Source: an uncultured Clostridium sp. (GTDB lineage: Bacteria > Bacillota > Clostridia > Clostridiales > Clostridiaceae). Taken from it: a stretch of DNA of 45,881 bases. Shown here piece after piece: positions 8,273-15,191 of this stretch. The DNA is taken from the NCBI RefSeq assembly GCF_947072515.1, contig NZ_CAMTIG010000025.1, forward strand, positions 1 to 45,881. Reading direction: 5' to 3'. Positions within the stretch are counted from its first letter, which is position 1, and each line of letters opens with the position of its first letter. The position numbers were made by a program, and so were the translations under genes. The notes beneath the pieces are model-generated. The model worked only from the letters and a program-made list of their open reading frames with translations. It was not told the origin of the DNA and ran no database searches.

Positions 8273-9862
8273 ATGGCAAGAAGAGGGTATGGTCTTATGG
8301 GAATGGCTAGAGAAATTGAGAGGGCAAATAAAAGAGCAAATGCTGAAATGGCAAGAAGAGAAAGAGAAGAAATTAAGTATCAAAAAATGATAGAAAAGCA
8401 AAGAAGAATTTTAGAAAAAGAAGAAGCTATTCAATATGCAAGTGAGTTAACAGAAGAAGCAGAAAATGAAAGAAAAGAATTTGTAAGTTTGTTAAATAAT
8501 ATAAATATAAAAAAGAAAAAATTTGACTGGGAAAAATTAAAAGATAATTCAGTATTTGAAGAGAGATTAGAAGTTGAAAAAATCCCATTAAAACCTGATG
8601 AAGAGAATTATAAAATTAAATCTTCAATAGTAGATATAATTTTTTCTTCTAGAAAGATGAAAAAAGAAGAAGAGATGAGAATTAAATTAGAATCTGATTT
8701 GGAAGAATGGAATAAACAATGTGAAAAATATAATGAGATAAATAGAAAAAAACAAGAAGAATGGGATAAAAGAAAATTAAAGTTTGAAACTGAACAAAAA
8801 GAGTTCAATAATGAAATGAAAATTTTAGAAGAAAAGTATGTAAAAGGTGAAAAGGAAGGTGTTGAAATTTTCTTTAATGAAATGTTATCTAATAGAGAAT
8901 ATCCAGCTTATTATGGATTAGATTGGGATTTTCAATATAATAAAGAAAACAAAATGGTAGTTATAGAACACACTCTTCCAAAGAAAGATGAGATAAATAA
9001 AATTAAACAGGTTAAGTATATTCAAACAAGAAAAGAATATAGTGAAACTTACATAAGAGATTCAGAGATAAATAAAATATATGAAAATGGAATATATCAG
9101 TTATCGTTAAGAGTTACTAATGATATTTATGCTATTGATGAATTAAATAATGTTGAATCAATAGTTTTTAATGGATATTTGACAGATATAAATAGGAGTA
9201 ATGGAAAAGAGGAAACAAAATGTATTTTGTCATTACAATCTACTAAGGAAAAATTTTCACAATTAAATTTATCAGAAGTTGATCCAAAACAGTGTTTTAA
9301 AAGTTTTAAAGGTATAGCAGGAGCTAAGTTAGTGGAATTAATACCAGTTGCACCAATAGCAAATATTAATAATGAAGATAGAAGGTTTATAGAATCAAGA
9401 GAAATTGGAGAAAAAATTAGAGGGATTAATTTAGCACAAATGCATTGGGAAGACTTTGAGCATTTAATTAGAGAATTATTTGAAAAAGAGTTTTCACAAA
9501 ATGGATCTGAGGTAAGGATAACTCAATCGAGTAGAGATGGTGGAGTAGATGCTGTTATGTTTGACCCAGATCCCATTAAAGGAGGAAAATATGTAATTCA
9601 AGCTAAAAGATATACTAATGTTGTTGGAGTATCAGCAGTAAGAGATTTATATGGAACAGTTTTAAATGAAGGTGCATCTAAAGGAATATTAGTTACAACT
9701 TCAAATTATGGAGCAGATTCATATGAGTTTGCAAATGATAAGCCGATAACATTACTAAATGGGGCAAATTTATTGCATATGCTAGAAAAACATGGGTATG
9801 AGGCAAGAATAGATTTAAATGAAGCAAAATTAGAAATAAATAATAAGAGAGAAGTAAATTAG
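8273..9862 (+). CDS. Coiled-coil protein with C-terminal Mrr-type restriction endonuclease domain
   Basis: The start is ATG 8273, with GGAGG at 8263-8267; the ATG at 8261 overlaps that site. The 529-aa product begins with about 200 residues of highly charged Glu/Lys coiled coil (8-70 and 120-205 strongest), has a middle domain (about 210-370) that I do not recognise, and ends in an Mrr_cat-type nuclease (about 385-520). The nuclease shows HWEDFEHLIRELF, then SSRDGGVDAVMFD (catalytic Asp in DGGVD), then YVIQAKRY (Q-x-K), and GILVTTSNYG. Mrr-like domains cut modified or foreign DNA. The coiled coil may mediate assembly. No methyltransferase neighbour is visible, so it is not a classical restriction-modification pair. 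Confidence 0.82.
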   Translation: MARRGYGLMGMAREIERANKRANAEMARREREEIKYQKMIEKQRRILEKEEAIQYASELTEEAENERKEFVSLLNNINIKKKKFDWEKLKDNSVFEERLEVEKIPLKPDEENYKIKSSIVDIIFSSRKMKKEEEMRIKLESDLEEWNKQCEKYNEINRKKQEEWDKRKLKFETEQKEFNNEMKILEEKYVKGEKEGVEIFFNEMLSNREYPAYYGLDWDFQYNKENKMVVIEHTLPKKDEINKIKQVKYIQTRKEYSETYIRDSEINKIYENGIYQLSLRVTNDIYAIDELNNVESIVFNGYLTDINRSNGKEETKCILSLQSTKEKFSQLNLSEVDPKQCFKSFKGIAGAKLVELIPVAPIANINNEDRRFIESREIGEKIRGINLAQMHWEDFEHLIRELFEKEFSQNGSEVRITQSSRDGGVDAVMFDPDPIKGGKYVIQAKRYTNVVGVSAVRDLYGTVLNEGASKGILVTTSNYGADSYEFANDKPITLLNGANLLHMLEKHGYEARIDLNEAKLEINNKREVN

Positions 9863-9904
9863 TTAAATAAAAAAATTATATTTATTTTAAAAGAAAATGT
9901 TTTT

Positions 9905-9937
9905 TAGGGCTTCTATAAAGAACCCTGAGCAAAGAGT
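9905..9937 (+). repeat. Copy R4 of the ATAAAGAACC-like element
   Basis: AGGG (9906-9909) and CCCT (9923-9926) enclose TTCT-ATAA-AGAA; AAAGAGTT follows. It starts about 43 bases after the Mrr gene stop and is the closest relative of copy R1, which lies at a similar distance after the SEFIR stop. Confidence 0.45.
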
Positions 9938-10027
9938 TTTTTGTATTATGAATAAATTAAAAGAATTTTATACAAAGAAGGTAGTAGATTATTAATTAGT
10001 AAAATTATAAGAGCTTGTTAAAATAAC

Positions 10028-10075
10028 TCCTCTTAAGATACTCTAGTTTAGTTTGTATCTTAAGGGGATTTTATA
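10028..10075 (+). terminator. Terminator downstream of the Mrr gene
   Basis: A 14-bp stem pairs 10028-10041 (TCCTCTTAAGATAC) with 10055-10068 and is followed by TTTT. Confidence 0.75.
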
Positions 10076-10093
10076 TTTTAAGGAGAGAATTAA

Positions 10094-10222
10094 GTTAATA
10101 GTGAACTAATAGTTAAATACTCAAAATCAGATCTAGATAAAATAATAGATTGGATTGTAGAAAATGAAAAACCAATATTAGTAGCTAACAATAGAAAAAA
10201 TATATTTATTATATACAAATAG
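10094..10222 (+). pseudogene. 3' remnant of a second BRO gene
   Basis: The frame 10094-10222 encodes about 42 residues ending LDKIIDWIVENEKPIL and a short tail before TAG. This aligns, without gaps over the last 40 or so residues, with the C-terminus of the BRO protein at 6884-7789 (IDKIIEWIVENDKPIL). A stop codon (TAA 10091-10093) lies directly upstream and there is no start codon or N-terminal domain, so it is a decayed fragment. It is followed, as is the intact copy, by TTTTT-loop hairpins and a DnaA box. Confidence 0.75.
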
Positions 10223-10247
10223 AATTGAGATGTAGTATGTTTATTTA

Positions 10248-10272
10248 TGATACTACTTTTTTGGTAGTATCA
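10248..10272. repeat. Hairpin B2 (TTTTT-loop palindrome)
   Basis: TGATACTACT and GGTAGTATCA form a 10-bp stem with a TTTTT loop, followed by TGGGAAA. It matches B1 with a compensatory base-pair change. A short relative of its right arm (GTAGTATCATG) recurs near 10316. Confidence 0.6.
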
Positions 10273-10338
10273 TGGGAAAGTTACCTAAGAAGTTATATGT
10301 GATAATACATTTAAAGTAGTATCATGCATAGCTATTTA

Positions 10339-10365
10339 TAAAGTGACTACTGAAAAAGTAGTCAC
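10339..10365. repeat. Hairpin A2 (inverted orientation)
   Basis: AAGTGACTACT and AGTAGTCACTT form a perfect 11-bp stem with loop GAAAA, so on the minus strand the loop reads TTTTC. It is the counterpart of A1 and is again followed by a DnaA box. Confidence 0.6.
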
Positions 10366-10385
10366 TTAGTGTAATCATTAAAAAT

Positions 10386-10394
10386 TATCCACAA
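10386..10394 (+). promoter_or_regulatory. Perfect DnaA-box sequence, copy 2
   Basis: TTATCCACA, inside AAAAATTATCCACAAGTTAA, lies about 20 bases after hairpin A2 in the same arrangement as copy 1. Confidence 0.4.
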
Positions 10395-10452
10395 GTTAAT
10401 AACAGAGATATTAATTAGAAATCTAGAATCAAAACTAAAAAGAGGTGAGAAT

Positions 10453-10785
10453 ATGAAAAACTCAAGAGAGCTAGTATTAGTAAAAGAATATGAATATTGC
10501 CCTATAAAAAAATCCATGAGCATCATAGGGGGAAAGTGGAAGATATTTATAATATGGATATTATTGCAGAATGAAGATGTTCGTTATGGAGAACTTAAGA
10601 AAAATATAAGTGGAATAACAGATATGATGCTTTCACAGTGCTTGAAAGAACTTGAGAGGGATAATGTTATTAGCCGTAAACAATATAATGAAGTTCCATT
10701 AAGAGTTGAGTATTCATTAACTGATAATGGGAAAAAACTATCAAATGTTATGGAAGAGCTATCTTTATGGGGAAGAATACAATAA
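10453..10785 (+). CDS. HxlR-family transcriptional regulator
   Basis: A 110-aa winged-helix protein with the HxlR hallmarks: an N-terminal Cys (C16 in EYCPIKKSM), IGGKWKIFIIWIL, then RYGELKKNISGITDMMLSQCLKELERDNVI and a wing ending YSLTDNGKKL. HxlR/YodB-type proteins often sense electrophiles or oxidants through the N-terminal Cys and control nitroreductases and quinone-detoxifying enzymes. The convergent neighbours (tautomerase and nitroreductase) fit this, although the layout is tail-to-tail rather than divergent. Start ATG 10453 follows AGAGGTGAG. Confidence 0.85.
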   Translation: MKNSRELVLVKEYEYCPIKKSMSIIGGKWKIFIIWILLQNEDVRYGELKKNISGITDMMLSQCLKELERDNVISRKQYNEVPLRVEYSLTDNGKKLSNVMEELSLWGRIQ

Positions 10786-10798
10786 TATATTACTAAAT

Positions 10799-10846
10799 AA
10801 AAAAGTTAAGCAAATAAAAGTGAATTTTATTTGCTTAACTTTTTAA
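10799..10846. terminator. Bidirectional terminator between HxlR and tautomerase
   Basis: A perfect 20-bp stem (10800-10819 with 10825-10844, loop GTGAA) is flanked by A-run and T-run, so it works for both converging transcripts. Confidence 0.88.
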
Positions 10847-10866
10847 CTTTATAAAATAAGCTAAAA

Positions 10867-11064
10867 TTATTTTCTATCTTTTATAACTTCAGAAAATAAT
10901 TTAGTACCATTTCCAATATTATCGTAGTCATTTTCTTTGATAATTGTTAGAAATGCTTCTTCTGGAATATTACATATTTCACCTGCTTTAGTTACTAACT
11001 CTTTAACAAGTGCAGCTTTTTGCTCTTTTGAGATTTTTCCAATTTCAACTGTGATTAATGGCAT
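10867..11064 (-). CDS. 4-oxalocrotonate tautomerase family protein
   Basis: A 65-aa protein beginning MPLITVEIGKISKEQKA. Once Met is removed, the N-terminal Pro is the catalytic base of the tautomerase superfamily, which moves protons in keto-enol tautomerisation of small oxoacids. Length and the beta-alpha-beta pattern fit the 4-OT subfamily. The motif after the first strand and the residue near 40 differ from the classic xylH enzyme, so the substrate is unknown. It follows the nitroreductase gene on the same strand (56-base gap, good AGGAGG site), suggesting a two-gene operon. Confidence 0.8.
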   Translation of the reverse strand: MPLITVEIGKISKEQKAALVKELVTKAGEICNIPEEAFLTIIKENDYDNIGNGTKLFSEVIKDRK

Positions 11065-11120
11065 AATAATACCTCCTTTTAAAATAATATTTATATAATC
11101 TATATAGATAACTTAATTAT

Positions 11121-11645
11121 CTATATGTAATTAACATTTGTATCTATATACTCTCTAGTTTTTATGCTTGTATCATTAGTATATCCAACACATATACAAA
11201 GATACGGCGTAAATCCTTCAGGCAGATTTAAGTTGTTTTTTAAATCCTCATTCATGTTTATAGCATAAAGAGGTGCTGTCATTATAATTGAGTTTAAACT
11301 CATATCTGTTGCAGCTAAAGCTATATTTTGTACAGCTAAAGCACAATCAAGTTGTTCAGCTCCATATTGATTTTTAGGTGCTGAAACAATTATAAGTGTT
11401 TTAGCATTGTAAAGTGCATTTGGTAGTCCAATAGATTTTTCTATAGTAGCATTTATAGAATTAAGAACATCTAAATTTTGAACTACAGTTATCTGTCTAG
11501 CAGAATCAGAATCTGGTCTACCACCACCACTTATAGCAGCAGTATTTGCAGCATGTATAAGAGTCTTTAATTTATCTTTTGATAGTTGTTCATCTGTGAA
11601 ATTACGAACCCCTTTTCTTTTAATAATTGCGTCTAATGTATTCAT
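11121..11645 (-). CDS. Nitroreductase family protein
   Basis: A 174-aa FMN-dependent NAD(P)H oxidoreductase-like protein. It shows the N-terminal RKGVRNFTDEQLSKDKLKTLIHAANTA pattern (flavin-phosphate Arg/Lys), a middle GLPNALYNAKTLIIVSAP segment, and a C-terminal PEGFTPYLCICVGY strand. Such enzymes reduce nitro compounds, quinones or flavins as homodimers. The protein is at the short end for the family (about 170-220). It is first in an operon with the tautomerase gene, and the ribosome binding site GAGGAGAAT precedes ATG 11645. Substrate unknown. Confidence 0.85.
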   Translation of the reverse strand: MNTLDAIIKRKGVRNFTDEQLSKDKLKTLIHAANTAAISGGGRPDSDSARQITVVQNLDVLNSINATIEKSIGLPNALYNAKTLIIVSAPKNQYGAEQLDCALAVQNIALAATDMSLNSIIMTAPLYAINMNEDLKNNLNLPEGFTPYLCICVGYTNDTSIKTREYIDTNVNYI

Positions 11646-12110
11646 AGTTATTCTCCTCGAAACCTTTATTTGATATGAGTATAAAATAGAAATAATTAAA
11701 GCGCAATAATGCAGATTTTTATTAGTTACTTAGAAAAACCTTAGTAAAACATTAAAATTATAGATAGATTATTTTATTGAAATGAGAGTGATTTTTACAC
11801 TTAAATCACCAGAATAATAACAAATAGGTTTTACATTTAAAGTGGTAGAATATTAATTTGTTGAGCTAAATATAAATATTGATAATAAAGTTTATATTTA
11901 ACAGATGTGCTGTAATTTTGAAAATAATAATTAGATTTGAAAAGAAGAGGAAGAAATATTGAGTGGTATGTTACATAATAGTTAAATATATTATCTAAAG
12001 GTAAAGTGAAAGGGATAAAAGTTTAAAATAAATTACTTTACGAGGCCGAAAGATATCACTAAAATAGAATAAGGATAAAAAGATAAAAAGAAAAATGAGA
12101 GGAGCTTTGG
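11646..12110. other. 465-bp intergenic region before the MFS gene
   Basis: No convincing reading frame. GTGATTT/AAATCAC (about 11792-11813) forms a weak hairpin, followed by ACATTTAAAGTGGTAGAAT, which resembles segments near 8079 and 10308 in the BRO-associated modules, so this may be a decayed third copy. GTAAAGT/ACTTTAC near 12001-12043 forms a weak stem in the likely leader of the transporter gene. Confidence 0.3.
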
Positions 12111-13298
12111 ATGAATTTAACAAATGAAAAAAGTAAAAGGGAAGGATTATCGCTTGTAATATTTATTGGATTTTTAAGTGCATTTATACCAATGTCAACG
12201 GATCTTTATTTACCAGCACTTCCTGATATGACGAAATTATTTAATACAACACCTATTGTTTTAAACTTAACTATAACGTTATTTTTTATATTTTATGCAA
12301 TAGGAATGCTTATATGGGGACCACTTAGTGATAGACATGGAAGAAAGCCTATCCTTTTAGTTGGTATGATTTTATATGCTGTAGCTAGTGTATTTTGTGC
12401 ATTTTCCTTTAATATTTATATGCTTATATTCTTTAGAATAATTCAAGCAATAGGAAGTGCAGCAGCAGTAGCAGTAGCAACTGCAATATTAAAGGATATT
12501 TATAAAGGTGAGGAACTGGGTTCTAAGTTAGCGATTGTACAATCAATATCGATGACTTCGCCAATTATATCTCCAATTATAGGAGCTTTTATTTTAAAGT
12601 ATACATCATGGCACGGAATTTTTATTATATTAACTTTAGTAAGTATAATAGCAATTATAGGTACTTTATTTTTTAAGGAAACACATAAAGAGCGTAGTGA
12701 AGGAAACTTTATAGAGGTATTTTCTACTCTTAAAACTGTAAGTGAAAACAAGAAGTTTTTATTAGTAGTAATAACTTTTGCATTAACACTACTACCTCTT
12801 TTAGCTTATGTAACAATATCATCTTACATATATATAAATGGATTTGGAGTATCAGAAGAAGCATATGGATATTTCTTTGCAATAGGAGGAATATTTTTAG
12901 TATTAGGGCCACTTATTTATATCAGACTTTCAAAAATGATAAGAGTAAAAACTATAATAAAAGTATGCTTAATAATTCTTATTATATGTGGACTTTTATT
13001 AATAGGAATTGGATGGAAATCAAAATATTTATTCTTAGTTTGCATGATATTTGCACTTTTCTTTGGAAATATGCTTTACCCAATAGGAGTAAATATAGCA
13101 CTTGCACAGCAAGATGACCATATAGGAGCATCATCGTCAATGATTAACTTTATAAATACAATGCTTGAGAGTATTGGAATGATTGTTATATCTTTAAATT
13201 TAGGTAATAAAGTTATAATGCTTGGCGTGATGTATGTTATTTTTGTATCTGCATCGTTAATTTTATGGTTTAGATGTAGGAAAATAGTGAAATATTAA
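12111..13298 (+). CDS. MFS drug-efflux transporter, Bcr/CflA-like
   Basis: A 395-aa protein with about 12 predicted membrane segments. Family signatures: STDLYLPALPDM after the first helix, the cytoplasmic loop GPLSDRHGRKPILL between helices 2 and 3, and a motif C-like stretch (SPIISPIIGAFIL) in helix 5, typical of proton-driven drug antiporters. The Bcr/CflA branch exports bicyclomycin, chloramphenicol-like drugs or sulfonamides in known cases; the substrate here is unknown. Start ATG 12111 follows GAGAGGAG. It is monocistronic, with a terminator at 13339-13378. Confidence 0.88.
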   Translation: MNLTNEKSKREGLSLVIFIGFLSAFIPMSTDLYLPALPDMTKLFNTTPIVLNLTITLFFIFYAIGMLIWGPLSDRHGRKPILLVGMILYAVASVFCAFSFNIYMLIFFRIIQAIGSAAAVAVATAILKDIYKGEELGSKLAIVQSISMTSPIISPIIGAFILKYTSWHGIFIILTLVSIIAIIGTLFFKETHKERSEGNFIEVFSTLKTVSENKKFLLVVITFALTLLPLLAYVTISSYIYINGFGVSEEAYGYFFAIGGIFLVLGPLIYIRLSKMIRVKTIIKVCLIILIICGLLLIGIGWKSKYLFLVCMIFALFFGNMLYPIGVNIALAQQDDHIGASSSMINFINTMLESIGMIVISLNLGNKVIMLGVMYVIFVSASLILWFRCRKIVKY

Positions 13299-13338
13299 GT
13301 CTTAAAAGAGACAGCAAAATATATTGAATGAAAAACTT

Positions 13339-13380
13339 AAAAAGATGCTAATCCTATGTGAAGGGAGAGCATCTTTTTAT
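13339..13380 (+). terminator. Terminator after the MFS gene
   Basis: An 11-bp stem, AAAAAGATGCT (13339-13349) with AGCATCTTTTT (13368-13378). It lies inside the open frame that begins at 13324, which argues that the next gene starts at 13405. Confidence 0.82.
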
Positions 13381-13404
13381 TATATAAACTTAGGAGGAAT
13401 TGTA

Positions 13405-14112
13405 ATGAAAAAATTTATAATTGAAGAAGAATTTTGGAGTCTATTTCCAGAAGCTAAAATAGGGATTATTGTATGTCATGGAATCAATAACAATATAGAG
13501 CAAGAGGATAAGTATTTAGATATGATTTCAGAAGCACAAAAAGAAGCTACTAAATATTTACCTAACAGTGAATTTAGTAGTAATGCAGTGGTTAAAGTAT
13601 GGAGAGATGCTTATAAAAAGTTTAAAACAAAAAAAGGAGCAAGATCGTCTATTGAAGCAATGTTAAAGAGAGCTGCGAATGGAAATGGTGTTGGAGCTAT
13701 CAATCCTTTAGTTGATATTTATAATGCAGCTTCATTAAAATTTGCATTACCTTGTGGTGGTGAAGATATATCTACTTTTGATGGAGATATTAAATTAACT
13801 AGAGCTACTGGTGAAGAAGAGTTTAGAACATTTGGTTCAGATGAAAATCAACCTCCATATGAAGGTGAAGTAATATATAAAGATAATTCAGGTGCTATCT
13901 GTAGATGTTGGAATTGGCGTGAATCTACAAGAACTATGCTTACTGAAAAAACAAAGGATGCATTCTTAGTTATAGAATCAATAGATGAAAAGAGAGTGAA
14001 GGATTTTGAAGAAGCATTACAATTCTTATCAAAAGAAGTAAAAGAAAATTTAGGTGGAACAAGTGAAATAGTTATTTTAGATATTAACAATAAAGAAATG
14101 GAAATTAAATAA
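13405..14112 (+). CDS. B3/B4 domain protein (PheRS beta-like editing/tRNA-binding fold)
   Basis: The start is ATG 13405 with TAGGAGG at 13391-13397; the upstream TTG-initiated extension would run through a terminator. The 235-aa product matches stand-alone B3/B4 domain proteins related to the beta subunit of phenylalanyl-tRNA synthetase: VKVWRDAYKKFKTKKGARSS, then GVGAINPLVDIYNAASLKFALPCGGEDI and CRCWNWRESTRTML. In PheRS this fold hydrolyses mischarged Tyr-tRNA-Phe; free-standing versions may edit other aminoacyl-tRNAs. The activity here is unproven. It has its own terminator. Confidence 0.8.
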   Translation: MKKFIIEEEFWSLFPEAKIGIIVCHGINNNIEQEDKYLDMISEAQKEATKYLPNSEFSSNAVVKVWRDAYKKFKTKKGARSSIEAMLKRAANGNGVGAINPLVDIYNAASLKFALPCGGEDISTFDGDIKLTRATGEEEFRTFGSDENQPPYEGEVIYKDNSGAICRCWNWRESTRTMLTEKTKDAFLVIESIDEKRVKDFEEALQFLSKEVKENLGGTSEIVILDINNKEMEIK

Positions 14113-14124
14113 ATAAAGAAAGAG

Positions 14125-14159
14125 ATAGTAGCTTAATTAAAAATCCGGCTACTATTTTT
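14125..14159 (+). terminator. Terminator after the B3/B4 gene
   Basis: ATAGTAGC (14125-14132) pairs with GCTACTAT (14148-14155) and runs into TTTTT. Confidence 0.75.
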
Positions 14160-14201
14160 AATTGGAGAACAATCATAAATTTCGGTAGAGATAGGCTTAT
14201 A

Positions 14202-14210
14202 TGTTATAAT
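14202..14210 (+). promoter_or_regulatory. Extended -10 promoter for the creatininase-family gene
   Basis: TGTTATAAT is an extended -10 (TG-N-TATAAT) about 58 bases before the gene start. AGCATT/AATGCT forms a small hairpin just before the AAGGAGG ribosome binding site. Confidence 0.5.
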
Positions 14211-14268
14211 TATGAAAGTAAAATTACTTTAGGAAAAAGCATTAAAAAAATGCTAAGGAGGAAGATAA

Positions 14269-15015
14269 ATGACTTTAATGAAGAATATGACATGGTTTGA
14301 ATTTAACGAAAGAAAAGATAATGATGTAGTAATACTACCAATAGGATCTGTTGAACAACATGGACCACATTTACCACTTTACACAGATACAATAATATCA
14401 GAAGGGTTTGCGACTCTTTTAGCGGATAAAGTAAATGGTATAGTTATGCCATCTGTAAATTATGGATATAAGTCTCAACCAGCATCTGGAGGGGGACCAT
14501 TATTTCCCGGGACAATAGATTTAAATGGAGCAACATTAGTAGCATTAGTAAAAGATATTATAGAAGAACTAATAAGAGATGGAGTAAAGAAAATAGCTTT
14601 AGTAAACTCTCATTTTGAGAACCAAGCATTCTTATTAGAAGCAATAGATTTAGTAAGTAGAACAATGCCAGAAGGAACAAAAATTTTAATGATGAGTTGG
14701 TGGGATTTAATAACTCAAAAAACTATAGATAAAGTTTTTGATGAAGTGGAATTCCCAGGATGGGCATTAGAACATGCTGCAATTACAGAAACATCATTAA
14801 TATTAAAATTTGCTCCAGAAATGGTACACATGGATAGATTAATAGATGAAAAAATAGAAGAAGTTCCAACTTATCAAGTGTATCCAATACCAACTGACTT
14901 AGTACCAAAATCAGGTCTTTTATCATTAGGAAGAACTAGTTCAAAAGAAAAGGGTGACTTAATAATAGAAGAAGCTTTAGAGGGTATGGTAAAAATAATA
15001 AATAAAGAATTTTAA
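14269..15015 (+). CDS. Creatininase family amidohydrolase
   Basis: A 248-aa metalloenzyme of the creatininase/formamide hydrolase fold. Metal-binding residues are visible: E29 and H31 in PIGSVEQHGPHLPL, D40 in LYTD, and H115 and E117 in VNSHFENQ. The glycine-rich SGGGPLFPGT loop is also typical. Relatives open cyclic amides (creatinine), deformylate intermediates in riboflavin/F420 synthesis, or act on mycofactocin precursors. No pathway partner is nearby, so the substrate is unknown and true creatininase activity should not be assumed. Start ATG 14269 follows AAGGAGGA. It is flanked by terminators, so probably monocistronic. Confidence 0.85.
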   Translation: MTLMKNMTWFEFNERKDNDVVILPIGSVEQHGPHLPLYTDTIISEGFATLLADKVNGIVMPSVNYGYKSQPASGGGPLFPGTIDLNGATLVALVKDIIEELIRDGVKKIALVNSHFENQAFLLEAIDLVSRTMPEGTKILMMSWWDLITQKTIDKVFDEVEFPGWALEHAAITETSLILKFAPEMVHMDRLIDEKIEEVPTYQVYPIPTDLVPKSGLLSLGRTSSKEKGDLIIEEALEGMVKIINKEF

Positions 15016-15020
15016 AGCTG

Positions 15021-15065
15021 AAAATAGTAGTATTCTAATTTAAAGTTGGAATACTACTATTTTTT
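15021..15065 (+). terminator. Terminator after the creatininase-family gene
   Basis: Left arm AAAATAGTAGTATTC (15021-15035) pairs with GAATACTACTATTTT (15049-15063), with a T-run at the end. Confidence 0.85.
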
Positions 15066-15074
15066 ATTACACAT

Positions 15075-15121
15075 AAAAATGTTTCTCGATAAACATTTTT
15101 TGGAAATTAAACTATTATAAT
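15075..15121 (+). promoter_or_regulatory. Palindrome and -10 upstream of the catalase-like gene
   Basis: AAAAATGTTT (15075-15084) and AAACATTTTT (15091-15100) form a perfect 10-6-10 inverted repeat. It ends 15 bases before TATAAT (15116-15121), so it covers the -35 region and may be an operator. A terminator-like role is also possible because it ends in T6. Confidence 0.45.
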
Positions 15122-15191
15122 AGAAAAACTGAAACTAAAAAATCTATATTTGAATATACTAAGGGTAACTATTAGTTTTGGAGGAGTATAG

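Noticed and set aside
1604..9937. Integron attC sites for the ATAAAGAACC-like elements
   Set aside because: No integrase is present, there is no conserved GTTRRRY-type core, and the copies are not consistently between same-strand cassettes.
13324..13404. N-terminal 27-residue extension of the B3/B4 protein
   Set aside because: It starts at TTG without a ribosome binding site and runs through the terminator of the upstream gene.
14125..15065. Extra members of the TTTTT-loop hairpin family (AGTAG-containing stems)
   Set aside because: These stems have long variable loops and end in T-runs, so they are ordinary intrinsic terminators that share AGTAG by chance.
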